In this document: one piece after another, positions 9,078-16,745 of the stretch
How positions within the stretch are numbered: the first letter of the stretch is position 1
Layout: each line of letters begins with the position of its first letter
Assembly: GCA_021821885.1 (NCBI GenBank)
Contig: JAKARO010000015.1
Location: 1-40,341 of the forward strand
Direction: 5' to 3'
DNA length: 40,341 nt
Origin: Pseudomonadota bacterium
GTDB lineage: Bacteria > Pseudomonadota > Gammaproteobacteria > Acidithiobacillales > Acidithiobacillaceae
The notes under the pieces: generated by a model
Told to the model about the DNA's origin: nothing
The model's database searches: none
The model's input: only the letters and a program-made list of their open reading frames with translations
Made by a program: the position numbers and the translations under genes

Positions 9078-9928
9078 CCTGCAGCTAGCTGTCCGCGGTT
9101 TTCCATGTGGCCTGCCATCCGTTTGCGATACTGGCTCAGGTCTTTTGCGTTGTGGATGGGGGAATCCAGGAGGGTGGACAGGTTGCGCAGGATGCCATTG
9201 ATCACCTTGCCTTCCCAGATGGCATCAAAATTGATCTGCGTGTCGAGCCAGCGTTCCAGCCAGCCAGGATCCGGCAGGTGGCTCTGGACACTGTCTTCAG
9301 GATACATCTTCTTGTTGACGTGCAGATTGGTGGGGTGCAGTGCCTTTGCCGTTTTGGTGTTGGCCATGAGTACCCCGATTTTTGCGAAGGCCATCCGGGC
9401 CGAATCTCCCAGATGGTCTATGGCGCGACGCATGTATTTCAGATAGATGCCGGCGTGTCTGGCCTCATCCCGGGAGAGGGTCTCATAGATGAACCGTATG
9501 ACGGGTTCCTGGTGCCACTGGGCCGCGGCCTTGTACCAGTGTGTCAGACGGATCTCCCCGCAGAAGTGGAGCATGAGGGTCTCCATGGCGGGGGCCGGGT
9601 CAAACTCAAACCGTACCTGGTGGAGCTCCTCGTCCGTAGGCTGGTATTCGGGTGCAAAACGGCGCAAATATTCCATCAGGACCAGGGCATGCTTCTGTTC
9701 CTCATAGAACCAGATCGACATGAAGGCCGAGAAATCGGAATCATCACGGTTGTCGCGGAGAAACATCTCGGTGGCAGGCAGGGCAGCCCATTCCGTGATG
9801 GCGTTCATCTTTATGGTCTGCAGATGCTCGGCGGTGATTTTTCCCGGATCAAACTGGTCCCATGGGATGTCCTTCTCCATGTTCCAGCGGGCTGCTTCAA
9901 GGGCCTTGAACAGTTCAGGGTATAGCAT
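9074..9928 (-). CDS. Ferritin-like diiron protein resembling soluble acyl-ACP desaturase
   Basis: A 284-residue helical protein with the full ligand set of the soluble desaturase/ribonucleotide-reductase-like fold. The set is E46 (NAITEW), E77 and H80 in EExxH (WFYEEQKHALVL), E125 (CGEIRLTHW), and E155 and H158 in ExxH (RDEARHAGIY). This order and spacing match plant and mycobacterial acyl-ACP desaturases, which insert a cis double bond with O2 and ferredoxin. Other members of the wider superfamily (AurF-type N-oxygenases) cannot be excluded. The start at 9928 has a good ribosome site (GGAGAGG, about 8 bases) and gives a soluble N-terminus. It is coupled by ATGA to the LRV gene, and cfa lies further down on the same strand, which supports a lipid role. 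A strong palindrome sits directly upstream. Confidence 0.75.
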   Translation of the reverse strand: MLYPELFKALEAARWNMEKDIPWDQFDPGKITAEHLQTIKMNAITEWAALPATEMFLRDNRDDSDFSAFMSIWFYEEQKHALVLMEYLRRFAPEYQPTDEELHQVRFEFDPAPAMETLMLHFCGEIRLTHWYKAAAQWHQEPVIRFIYETLSRDEARHAGIYLKYMRRAIDHLGDSARMAFAKIGVLMANTKTAKALHPTNLHVNKKMYPEDSVQSHLPDPGWLERWLDTQINFDAIWEGKVINGILRNLSTLLDSPIHNAKDLSQYRKRMAGHMENRGQLAAG

Positions 9929-9943
9929 GCTAGAAACCTCTCC

Positions 9944-9970
9944 AAGTATCCGGCCTGTGCCTGGATACTT
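9944..9970 (-). promoter_or_regulatory. Palindrome/hairpin just upstream of the desaturase-like gene
   Basis: Perfect 8-bp arms AAGTATCC and GGATACTT are separated by 11 bases that themselves contain GGC/GCC, so a long stem is possible. It ends about 15 bases before the ATG at 9928, immediately beside the ribosome site. It could be a repressor operator or a translational hairpin. No T-run follows, so it is not an intrinsic terminator. Confidence 0.55.
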
Positions 9971-10023
9971 CAACGTAGAAAATCAGGCGGTTCCATAACC
10001 ACCATGAAACCATCGCTACCTGC

Positions 10024-10029
10024 ATTCTA
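10024..10029 (-). promoter_or_regulatory. Candidate -10 box for the desaturase-like gene
   Basis: On the minus strand TAGAAT lies about 95 bases upstream of the ATG at 9928, between the ftsZ terminator and the palindrome. No good -35 was found. It is reported because the gene needs its own promoter downstream of a terminator. Confidence 0.3.
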
Positions 10030-10138
10030 CGCGAAAGCGGCGGATTTGGTACACTACCCGGATGGGCAGCGAAATGCCGGACGCTCCGGGAGGAGCGCCC
10101 GGCAGATCCGGGCGGATTGCAGGAGAGGGGCTGCCCGG

Positions 10139-10168
10139 GGAAAACCCCGCCAGGGTGCGGTGGCGGGG
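10139..10168 (-). terminator. Rho-independent terminator of the dcw operon, after ftsZ
   Basis: On the minus strand CCCCGCCA, an 8-nt loop and TGGCGGGG form a perfect 8-bp GC-rich stem followed at once by TTTT. The stem begins eight bases after the ftsZ stop codon. Position, stem strength and T-run all fit an intrinsic terminator closing the operon. Confidence 0.85.
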
Positions 10169-10176
10169 CGGAAGCG

Positions 10177-11343
10177 TCAGTCTGCCTGCCGGCGGAGGAA
10201 GGCCGGGATGTCCAGGTCGGAATAGTCCGGCGTACCTCCGGTACCGGACCGGGAATGGGGGGCGCTGCTGCTCCGTCCCCCATGACGCAGGGCAGCCGGG
10301 CGGTCCAGCTGGCGCCAGTCGACAGCGGTCGCCGGGGTGGTGGTTTCCGGCCGGACCCGGTTGTTTTCTACGGCAAGGCGGACAGGTTCCCGCTGCAGTC
10401 CGGTCGCGACGACGGTGACCCGGAGTTCTCCTTCCATGTCCGGATCCACGACCGTGCCCACTTTGACGTTGGCGTCATCGGAGGCGTAACTGCGGATGAG
10501 TTCGCCGACTTCTTCAAATTCTCCCAGGGTGAGGTCCGGGCCGGCCGTGATGTTGACCAGAATGCCCCGGGCACCGGAAAGGTTGATGTCGTCGAGGAGG
10601 GGACTGCTGGCGGCCCGGCTGGCGGCATCCCTGGCCCGGTTCTCGCCGCGCCCGGCTGCTGTACCCATCATGGCCAGTCCCATTCCGGACATGACCGTAC
10701 GGACGTCGGCAAAGTCCAGGTTCATGAGGCCGGGCCGGGTTACAAGTTCCGAGATGCCCTGAACGGCGCCCATGAGTACGTTGTCTGCGGCCTGGTAGGC
10801 GTCCTGGAGGCTGATCTGCTTGCCCAGGACGGACAGCAGTTTCTCATTGGGAATGATGACGAGGGAGTCCACATACTGGGCGAGTTCCTCGATGCCGGCC
10901 AGGGCATGCTGCTGCCGTTTCTTGCCTTCAAAGTTGAACGGCTTGGTCACCACGCCCACCGTCAGGATATCCATGTCCCGGGCAATGGAGGCAACCACAG
11001 GTGCGGCACCGGTTCCGGTTCCACCCCCCATGCCGGTGGTGAGGAAGACCATATCGGCATTTTCAAGGGAAGCGCGGATTTCCTCCCGGCATTCTTCCGC
11101 GGCCTTGCGCCCGACGTCCGGATTGGCTCCGGCCCCCAGGCCACGGGTGAGCTGCGCGCCCAGCTGCAGGGCTCTGTGGGCCCGGGAAGAGCGCAGTGCC
11201 TGTGCGTCCGTATTGGCGCTGATGAATTCCACGCTGTCGAAGCCTGCGGATGCCATGTTGTTGATGGCATTGCAGCCCCCTCCACCGATGCCGATGACCT
11301 TGATTACCGCCCCTTCGAGTTCGCATTCGCTCAGTTCAAACAT
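10177..11343 (-). CDS. ftsZ: Cell division GTPase FtsZ
   Basis: Tubulin-like GTPase that polymerises into the Z ring at midcell and recruits the divisome. It has 388 residues. The nucleotide site is VIGIGGGGCNAINNM (16-30) and the tubulin signature GGGTGTGAAP (106-115). The synergy/T7 loop NLDFADVRTVM supplies the catalytic acidic residue. After the globular core a disordered linker rich in Pro, Ser and Arg leads to the conserved C-terminal peptide DYSDLDIPAFLRRQAD, the docking site for FtsA and other partners. A good ribosome site (AGGAGAGG) precedes the ATG. It is the last gene of the dcw operon, 62 bases after ftsA, and is followed directly by a terminator. lpxC, its usual neighbour in gammaproteobacteria, is not adjacent here. 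Confidence 0.98.
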   Translation of the reverse strand: MFELSECELEGAVIKVIGIGGGGCNAINNMASAGFDSVEFISANTDAQALRSSRAHRALQLGAQLTRGLGAGANPDVGRKAAEECREEIRASLENADMVFLTTGMGGGTGTGAAPVVASIARDMDILTVGVVTKPFNFEGKKRQQHALAGIEELAQYVDSLVIIPNEKLLSVLGKQISLQDAYQAADNVLMGAVQGISELVTRPGLMNLDFADVRTVMSGMGLAMMGTAAGRGENRARDAASRAASSPLLDDINLSGARGILVNITAGPDLTLGEFEEVGELIRSYASDDANVKVGTVVDPDMEGELRVTVVATGLQREPVRLAVENNRVRPETTTPATAVDWRQLDRPAALRHGGRSSSAPHSRSGTGGTPDYSDLDIPAFLRRQAD

Positions 11344-11405
11344 GTGCCGATCCTCTCCTGACTGTTGATGTCCATGTCCTGTGTGCTGCCGCCGTACCGG
11401 GAATG

Positions 11406-12686
11406 TCAGCCAAAGCTGGTCTGGACCCAGGAACGGATACGGCCCAGCATCCCGCCGGCAAGGCGGCCACCCCGATTGTGGTCATGGGTCGCGCTGCTGG
11501 CGGCGGCCGGAACCTGCGCCGGCTCTGCCTGGCCGGACAGGTGATTGTGTACGCCGTACATCACCAGGCCTACGCCGGTGGCATGCCATGGATTGCGGAC
11601 GACCGTTTCCATGCCGGGGAGATGCATCGGGGCACCCACCCGGACGGGCAGATGCAGGATCTCTTCGGCCAGTTCTGCAATGCCTTCCAGCTGGCTGGAA
11701 CCTCCGGTTACCACCACGCCAGCCGCCACGAGGTCTTCATAGCCCGTACGGCGGAGCTCCGCCAGAATCAGTTCAAAGAGCTCCTTGACGCGGGGCTCTA
11801 TAATGTCGTTAAGCACCCGCCGGGATACGGTCCTTGGCGGCCGGGTGCCGACGCTCGGGACGGGGATTTCGTCATCCTGCTCAATGAGATCGCCGAGTGC
11901 GCAGCCATAGAGTTTTTTGATCTGCTCGGCTTCGGCCGGCGGCGTGCGCAGGCCAAGGGCGATGTCGTTGGTGATCTGGTCCCCGGCAATAGGGATCACG
12001 GCGGTATGGCGAACTGCGCCGTCCCGGAAAATGGCAATATCGGTGGTTCCCCCACCAATATCCACGAGGCAGACTCCCAGCTCCTTCTCATCCGCGGTCA
12101 GTGTCGCATCGGCCGATGCCAGCTGTTCCAGGACAAGGCCCTGGACATGCAGGCCGCAGCGTTCGACACATTTGCTGATGTTCTGGGCGGCACTGACCGC
12201 ACCGGTAACGATATGTACCTGGGCCTCCAGGCGTACCCCGGACATCCCGATGGGGTCGCGGACCCCTTCCTGGCTATCAATCATGAACTCCTGGGGAAGG
12301 ACATGGATAACGTTCTGGTCCTGGGGAATGATAATTGCCCGGGCAGCGTCCATGACCCGGCCAATATCGTCGTTGCTGACTTCCTTGCTCTTGATCGCGA
12401 CGATGCCGTGGCTGTTGTGGCCCCGGATGTGCCCGCCGGCAATCCCCACGACCGCTCCGCGGATCTGTACGCCGGCCATGAGTTCCGCCTCCTGTACGGC
12501 GCGGGTAATGGCCTGGACGGTGGATTCAATATCCACGACCACGCCCTTTCTGAGACCGCGGGAGGGATGCTGGCCGACACCAATGATTTCTGCCTCACCG
12601 TTGCCACGGCCCTGCGCCACGATACAGGCCACCTTGGAAGTGCCGATATCCAATCCGACGATAAGTTCCTGACTGCCCCGTTTCAT
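11406..12686 (-). CDS. ftsA: Cell division protein FtsA
   Basis: Actin-like ATPase that tethers FtsZ filaments to the inner membrane. At 426 residues its length is typical. Phosphate loop 1 is VGLDIGTSKVACIVA (near 10-24). The 1C subdomain unique to FtsA includes AVVGIAGGHIRGHNSHG, the second phosphate loop is VCLVDIGGGTTDIAIF, and the adenosine motif is VVTGGSSQLEGI. The protein ends with a short amphipathic helix (MLGRIRSWVQTSF) that serves as membrane anchor. Its ATG overlaps the ftsQ stop by four bases (ATGA). It lies between ftsQ and ftsZ in the canonical order. Confidence 0.97.
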   Translation of the reverse strand: MKRGSQELIVGLDIGTSKVACIVAQGRGNGEAEIIGVGQHPSRGLRKGVVVDIESTVQAITRAVQEAELMAGVQIRGAVVGIAGGHIRGHNSHGIVAIKSKEVSNDDIGRVMDAARAIIIPQDQNVIHVLPQEFMIDSQEGVRDPIGMSGVRLEAQVHIVTGAVSAAQNISKCVERCGLHVQGLVLEQLASADATLTADEKELGVCLVDIGGGTTDIAIFRDGAVRHTAVIPIAGDQITNDIALGLRTPPAEAEQIKKLYGCALGDLIEQDDEIPVPSVGTRPPRTVSRRVLNDIIEPRVKELFELILAELRRTGYEDLVAAGVVVTGGSSQLEGIAELAEEILHLPVRVGAPMHLPGMETVVRNPWHATGVGLVMYGVHNHLSGQAEPAQVPAAASSATHDHNRGGRLAGGMLGRIRSWVQTSFG

Positions 12687-13555
12687 TTCTGTTTACTCCT
12701 TGGGATTCCTGATCCCTCTATGACGCTGGACGTGGCTGCCGTCGGCAGGGCGACAGCAAACCCGTTACTGTACCGCAGATCCATGGTAGCCCCTGGTACC
12801 AGGTATTTTCCGATTTCTGGTGCGACCCGTACCCAGCGGTGCAGGGCTGAGATCACGTGGGTCCTGCCAGGCACCAGCCGTACGCCGTTATTCAGGATGC
12901 ACCGCCAGCCCCCCCGCGGGTTTTCTTCCAGATCCGTGACGTGCAGGCCGAGTGGCGCCAGAATGGCATTGAACCGCCCAAGCTCTTTCATCATGCCTGC
13001 CCCGGCATTGGCCGGTCCGACCAGGTTGGGTAGCCCTGCCGGTATCCCACCGGGTGGAACGTGGTAGACCTGTCCGCCCGCATCCATGACCTCACCGCTA
13101 CCTCCCAGCCAGCGCGCAACGGGTGTAACTCCCCCCAGCTGGATGTCCAGCCGGTCTGGCCAGACGCGCCGGACATCGGCCGTTGCCACCCACGGAACCT
13201 GCAGCAGGGCCTGCCGGATCTGGCTGGGATCGATCCACAGGAAGCCCTGGTGGAGGTAGGGCCGCAGGGCCTGGTTGACGGCCGGAAGTCCGATGCGTGG
13301 GGAAAGTCCACGCACATGGATGGTTGAAATGGGCATGAAGGCAGGCCGCCGTACCACCTGCCAGCCCTGCCACCCACCCCAGGCCGCAGCCCCGAGTGCA
13401 CACGCCAGGAGGGCAGAGCGAAGGGTTTTTCTCCAGGGGAAGGGGACAGTCCCGCTCCTGGGGTGTTCGGCAGGAGAAGGGTCGTGCCTGGGAGGGGCTG
13501 CCTGGCCCTGGCGTGCTTCCCGGTAGTGGCGCATGTCGCGCATGACGCTAACCAT
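12683..13555 (-). CDS. ftsQ: Cell division protein FtsQ
   Basis: Bitopic inner-membrane protein of the FtsQLB complex that regulates septal peptidoglycan synthesis. The 290-residue protein has a cytoplasmic, charged N-terminus (~1-45) and one transmembrane segment (LRSALLACALGAAAWGGW, about 46-63). The POTRA domain follows, starting with ISTIHVRGLSPRIG and including VPWVATADVRRVWPDRLDIQL. The C-terminal beta domain contains WRCILNNGVRLVPG and MDLRYSNGFAVAL, typical of the family. The ATG at 13555 has a strong ribosome site (GGAGGAC, six bases). It overlaps ddl by eight bases upstream and ftsA by four bases downstream. Confidence 0.95.
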   Translation of the reverse strand: MVSVMRDMRHYREARQGQAAPPRHDPSPAEHPRSGTVPFPWRKTLRSALLACALGAAAWGGWQGWQVVRRPAFMPISTIHVRGLSPRIGLPAVNQALRPYLHQGFLWIDPSQIRQALLQVPWVATADVRRVWPDRLDIQLGGVTPVARWLGGSGEVMDAGGQVYHVPPGGIPAGLPNLVGPANAGAGMMKELGRFNAILAPLGLHVTDLEENPRGGWRCILNNGVRLVPGRTHVISALHRWVRVAPEIGKYLVPGATMDLRYSNGFAVALPTAATSSVIEGSGIPRSKQK

Positions 13556-14471
13556 GCCGTGTCCTCCCCAGAGTGGCTTGCAGAATATCCAGGCAGAGGT
13601 CTGCCAGATCCTGGCCGGCGGCCCGGGCCGCCATCGGGACCAGACTGTGGCTGGTCATTCCAGGAACGCTGTTGATTTCCAGGAGATAGGGACGCCCGGT
13701 GGCATCAACCAGAAAATCGACCCGGCCCCAGTCGCGCCCGCCAATTTCGGAAAATGCCTGCAGGGCAAGGGTCTGCAGCCGCTGTTCCACCGGTCCGGGA
13801 AGACCCGATGGAAGGAGGTAGCGGGTCTCTGTGGACTCATACTTGGCGTGGTAGTCATAGAACGGACGGCTGGTACGGATGGCAATGGGGGGCAGTGCCC
13901 GGCCGCCCACTATGCCGACCGTGACTTCCTCTCCGGTGATGCCCTGCTCTACCAGAATTTCCTCATCCAGCAGAAAGGCAGCCTGGATTGCGGGTTCCAG
14001 TGCTTCTGCGCTGTCTACCCGGCTGACACCAAGACTCGAACCGGCGCGGTTGGGCTTGACAAAAAGGGGCCAGGACCGGTCTTCTGTCCCCGGGATGGCA
14101 TCGCCCTGGCGCAGCAGGATCCCCCGGGTGACTGGCAGTCCTGCCGCTTCCCAGAGACGTTTGCTGCGCCATTTGTCCATGGACAGGGCACTGGCCAGGA
14201 CCCCGCTGCCGGTATAGGGGATTCCCTCCGCTTCAAGGCACGCCTGAAGAATGCCATCCTCGCCAAAGGTACCATGACAGACATTGAAGGCGAGCTTCGC
14301 CCGGCTTTCCTGCAGCTGCTGGTGGATCTGCCGCGGGTCCGCGTCTATGCCCACCACATCCAGTCCCCGGCCAGCCAGCGCCGTGAGGACCGCAGCGCCA
14401 CTTTCCAGCGAGACTGCGCGTTCTCCCGAGGGGCCGCCATGGAGTACCGCAATGCGTGGCCAGTCAGACAT
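13548..14471 (-). CDS. ddl: D-alanine--D-alanine ligase
   Basis: ATP-grasp ligase that makes D-Ala-D-Ala for the pentapeptide stem. It has 307 residues, the DdlB size. The N-terminal signature is IAVLHGGPSGERAVSLESG (7-25), and the CHGTFGEDGILQ loop follows. ATP-grasp elements are PLFVKPNRAGSSLGVSRV, EILVEQGITGEEVTVGI and the metal-binding LLEINSVPGMTSHS near the C-terminus. A strong ribosome site (GGAGGAAACGG) precedes the ATG. It overlaps the murB stop by eight bases upstream and the ftsQ start by eight bases downstream, so it is deeply embedded in the dcw operon. Confidence 0.97.
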   Translation of the reverse strand: MSDWPRIAVLHGGPSGERAVSLESGAAVLTALAGRGLDVVGIDADPRQIHQQLQESRAKLAFNVCHGTFGEDGILQACLEAEGIPYTGSGVLASALSMDKWRSKRLWEAAGLPVTRGILLRQGDAIPGTEDRSWPLFVKPNRAGSSLGVSRVDSAEALEPAIQAAFLLDEEILVEQGITGEEVTVGIVGGRALPPIAIRTSRPFYDYHAKYESTETRYLLPSGLPGPVEQRLQTLALQAFSEIGGRDWGRVDFLVDATGRPYLLEINSVPGMTSHSLVPMAARAAGQDLADLCLDILQATLGRTRHG

Positions 14472-15354
14472 CCGTTTCCTCCTCCCCGATCACCCGCATT
14501 TCGGGAATGAGGGATACCCCCGACTGCCGGCATACGGTCTCCTGGACTTCCCGGACCAGTGCTTCCACCTGCCAGGCCCTGGCCTCACCACGGTTGATAA
14601 TGAAATTCGCATGCTGTGCGCTGATTTCAGCGTCACCAATGCGCATTCCCTTGAGTCCGGCAGCCTCGATCAGCCGGGCCGCAAAATCCCCCGGAGGATT
14701 GCGGAATACCGAGCCGCAGCTCGGCCAGGCCAGAGGCTGCGTGGTAGCCCGGCGTTCCTGCCACTGGCGCAGGCGGGCCATTACCGCTGCCGGATCTTCC
14801 GGCTGGAGGCGCAGTCCTGCACGGACAAAACAGTTTTCCCCCTGCCCCGTTACTTCCCGGTACCCCGTGTCTATGGCGCTGCGGGGGAGGCGGACCAGTT
14901 CTCCCGTAACCGACAGGATTTCCACCCATTCCACGAAATCCCAGGTTTCTCCCCCGTTTGCCCCCGCATTCATGGCCAGGCATCCGCCCAGGGTACCCGG
15001 AATGCCGGCCAGAAATTCTGCACCGGCGAGTCCCAGCCGGGCCGCAAAATGTGCCAGTTTCACCGCGCCGGTTCCCGCACCGGCGACAATCCGTTCCAGC
15101 CCTTCCTGGTGCAGGCTGTCCAGTCCATGCGCAAGACAGATGACCGTTCCGCGGATGCCCCCATCCCGGACCAGCACGTTGCTCCCCAGTCCCATCCAGG
15201 TGATGGGGGGAACAGCGTAGCTGCGCAGGAAGGCAGCAAGGTCTGCGACAGTCGACGGGAGATAGAACCGGTCGGCGGAACCGCCGATCCGCCAGCTGGT
15301 ATGGCGGGCCAGGGATTCTCCAAGCCGCAGGCGGCCGCCGCTGTCCCGGCTCAT
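14464..15354 (-). CDS. murB: UDP-N-acetylenolpyruvoylglucosamine reductase
   Basis: FAD enzyme that reduces UDP-GlcNAc-enolpyruvate to UDP-MurNAc with NADPH. With the start at 15354 it has 296 residues. FAD-binding elements are HTSWRIGGSADRFYLP, MGLGSNVLVRDGGIRG and GAGTGAVKLAHFAARLGLAG. The next block is EFLAGIPGTLGGCLAMNAGANGG, and the catalytic Ser/Glu region includes WPSCGSVFRNP and SAQHANFIIN. This short-loop form corresponds to type II MurB (Gram-positive and many proteobacteria) rather than the longer E. coli type I. The ATG at 15354 overlaps the murC stop by four bases; an alternative Met at 15384 would overlap more and adds only basic residues. Confidence 0.95.
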   Translation of the reverse strand: MSRDSGGRLRLGESLARHTSWRIGGSADRFYLPSTVADLAAFLRSYAVPPITWMGLGSNVLVRDGGIRGTVICLAHGLDSLHQEGLERIVAGAGTGAVKLAHFAARLGLAGAEFLAGIPGTLGGCLAMNAGANGGETWDFVEWVEILSVTGELVRLPRSAIDTGYREVTGQGENCFVRAGLRLQPEDPAAVMARLRQWQERRATTQPLAWPSCGSVFRNPPGDFAARLIEAAGLKGMRIGDAEISAQHANFIINRGEARAWQVEALVREVQETVCRQSGVSLIPEMRVIGEEETDV

Positions 15355-16745
15355 GGGACGTCTCCGGAGAACAGGGAATGCCACTGGCCGGCCAGCTGGG
15401 CAATGCTTCCGGCTCCCATGGTCAGCAGAACGGCCCCTTCCGGAAGCTGGGCCAGGATCTGCTGTGGCTGTTCCAGGGCTTCTGGCAGGTGGCGCACGTC
15501 TGCACCGTGCCGGCGGAGGGCCCCGGCCAGATGGCCGGAACTGATACCGGCCAGGGGGGATTCGCCGGCGGCATAGACATCCAGGAGGATGATCCGGTCG
15601 GCCTCCGCCAGCACCTGTACAAAATCGTCAAAAAGGTCACGGGTGCGGCTGTAACGGTGGGGCTGGAAGGCGACGGCCAGTGGGCGCCCGGGCCAGACGC
15701 TGCGCGCGGCCGCCAGCGTCGCGGCGATTTCCCGGGGATGGTGGCCGTAGTCGTCCACAATGGTAATGCCTCCCCAGTCTCCCAGAAGTTCAAAGCGGCG
15801 GCTTACGCCCCGGAAATCTGCCAGGGCCTGGCGGATGGTCCCGGCATTTACCCCGACTTTGGCGGCTATGCCCAGGGCGGCCAGCGCGTTAAGAACGTTG
15901 TGCCGCCCCGGAACGCCCAGTTCGAGGTCCAGCCAGTGGACTGGACGGCCGTCGATCCGCCGCCAGGCCTCAAACCTGCTGCCCATGCCGGCAGAATGGA
16001 GGTTGCGGGCCTGCAGGTCCGCCGATTCGGAAAAACCGTACCCCAGTACCGGTGTCCGCAGTTCCGGAATCAGGTCCTTCACCATGGGATCGTCCGTGCA
16101 GAGCACGGCTAGGCCATAAAAGGGCAGGCGCTGCAGAAACTGCAGGAAGGCGGCACGGAGCGCGTCCATGCTTCCTCCATAGGTGTCCATGTGGTCAGCA
16201 TCAATATTGGTGACTACAGCCATTACGGGTGCAAGATAGAGGAAGGAGGCATCGGACTCGTCCGCCTCCGCCACGAGGTATTCCCCGCTGCCCAGGGCGG
16301 CATGGGTGCCGGCGCTTTTCAGGCGTCCCCCGATGACAAAGGTCGGATCAAGACCGGCTGCCGCCAGGAGGCTGGCCACCAGGCTCGTGGTTGTGGTCTT
16401 GCCATGGGTGCCGGCAATGGCAATTCCTTGCCGGAACCGCATGAGTTCGGCAAGCATTTCGGCCCGACGGATTACGGGAATCCGCTGTTCCCGGGCTGCG
16501 ATGATTTCAGGATTTTTTTCCGGGATGGCCGAAGAGACCACAATCACGTCGGCGCCCCGCACATTTGCCGCTTCGTGACCACTGAAAATGCGGGCCCCAA
16601 GGTCGGCGAGCCGCAGGGTGGCCGGACTGGCCCGGAGATCCGACCCGGAGACAGCGTACCCGAGATTGAGCAGAACCTCGGCAATGCCGCGCATCCCGCT
16701 GCCGCCAATGCCAACCATGTGAATCTGCCGTACCCAGTTACGCAT
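15351..16745 (-). CDS. murC: UDP-N-acetylmuramate--L-alanine ligase
   Basis: Adds the first stem residue, L-Ala, to UDP-MurNAc with ATP. It has 464 residues. The N-terminal UDP-binding domain has HMVGIGGSGMRGIAEVL (9-25). The P-loop is IAGTHGKTTTTSLVA, then EADESDASFLYL and TNIDADHMDTY carry the metal- and carbamate-region residues. The C-terminal domain has FRGVSRRFELLG, VDDYGHHPREIAATL and FQPHRYSRT, all diagnostic for MurC. The start at 16745 overlaps the murG stop by eight bases. The in-frame extension to 16928 is antisense-like within murG and is rejected. Confidence 0.97.
   Translation of the reverse strand: MRNWVRQIHMVGIGGSGMRGIAEVLLNLGYAVSGSDLRASPATLRLADLGARIFSGHEAANVRGADVIVVSSAIPEKNPEIIAAREQRIPVIRRAEMLAELMRFRQGIAIAGTHGKTTTTSLVASLLAAAGLDPTFVIGGRLKSAGTHAALGSGEYLVAEADESDASFLYLAPVMAVVTNIDADHMDTYGGSMDALRAAFLQFLQRLPFYGLAVLCTDDPMVKDLIPELRTPVLGYGFSESADLQARNLHSAGMGSRFEAWRRIDGRPVHWLDLELGVPGRHNVLNALAALGIAAKVGVNAGTIRQALADFRGVSRRFELLGDWGGITIVDDYGHHPREIAATLAAARSVWPGRPLAVAFQPHRYSRTRDLFDDFVQVLAEADRIILLDVYAAGESPLAGISSGHLAGALRRHGADVRHLPEALEQPQQILAQLPEGAVLLTMGAGSIAQLAGQWHSLFSGDVP

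Noticed and set aside
11403-13067. Plus-strand 554-codon frame opposite ftsA and ftsQ
   Set aside because: Shadow of ftsA/ftsQ; no family resemblance.
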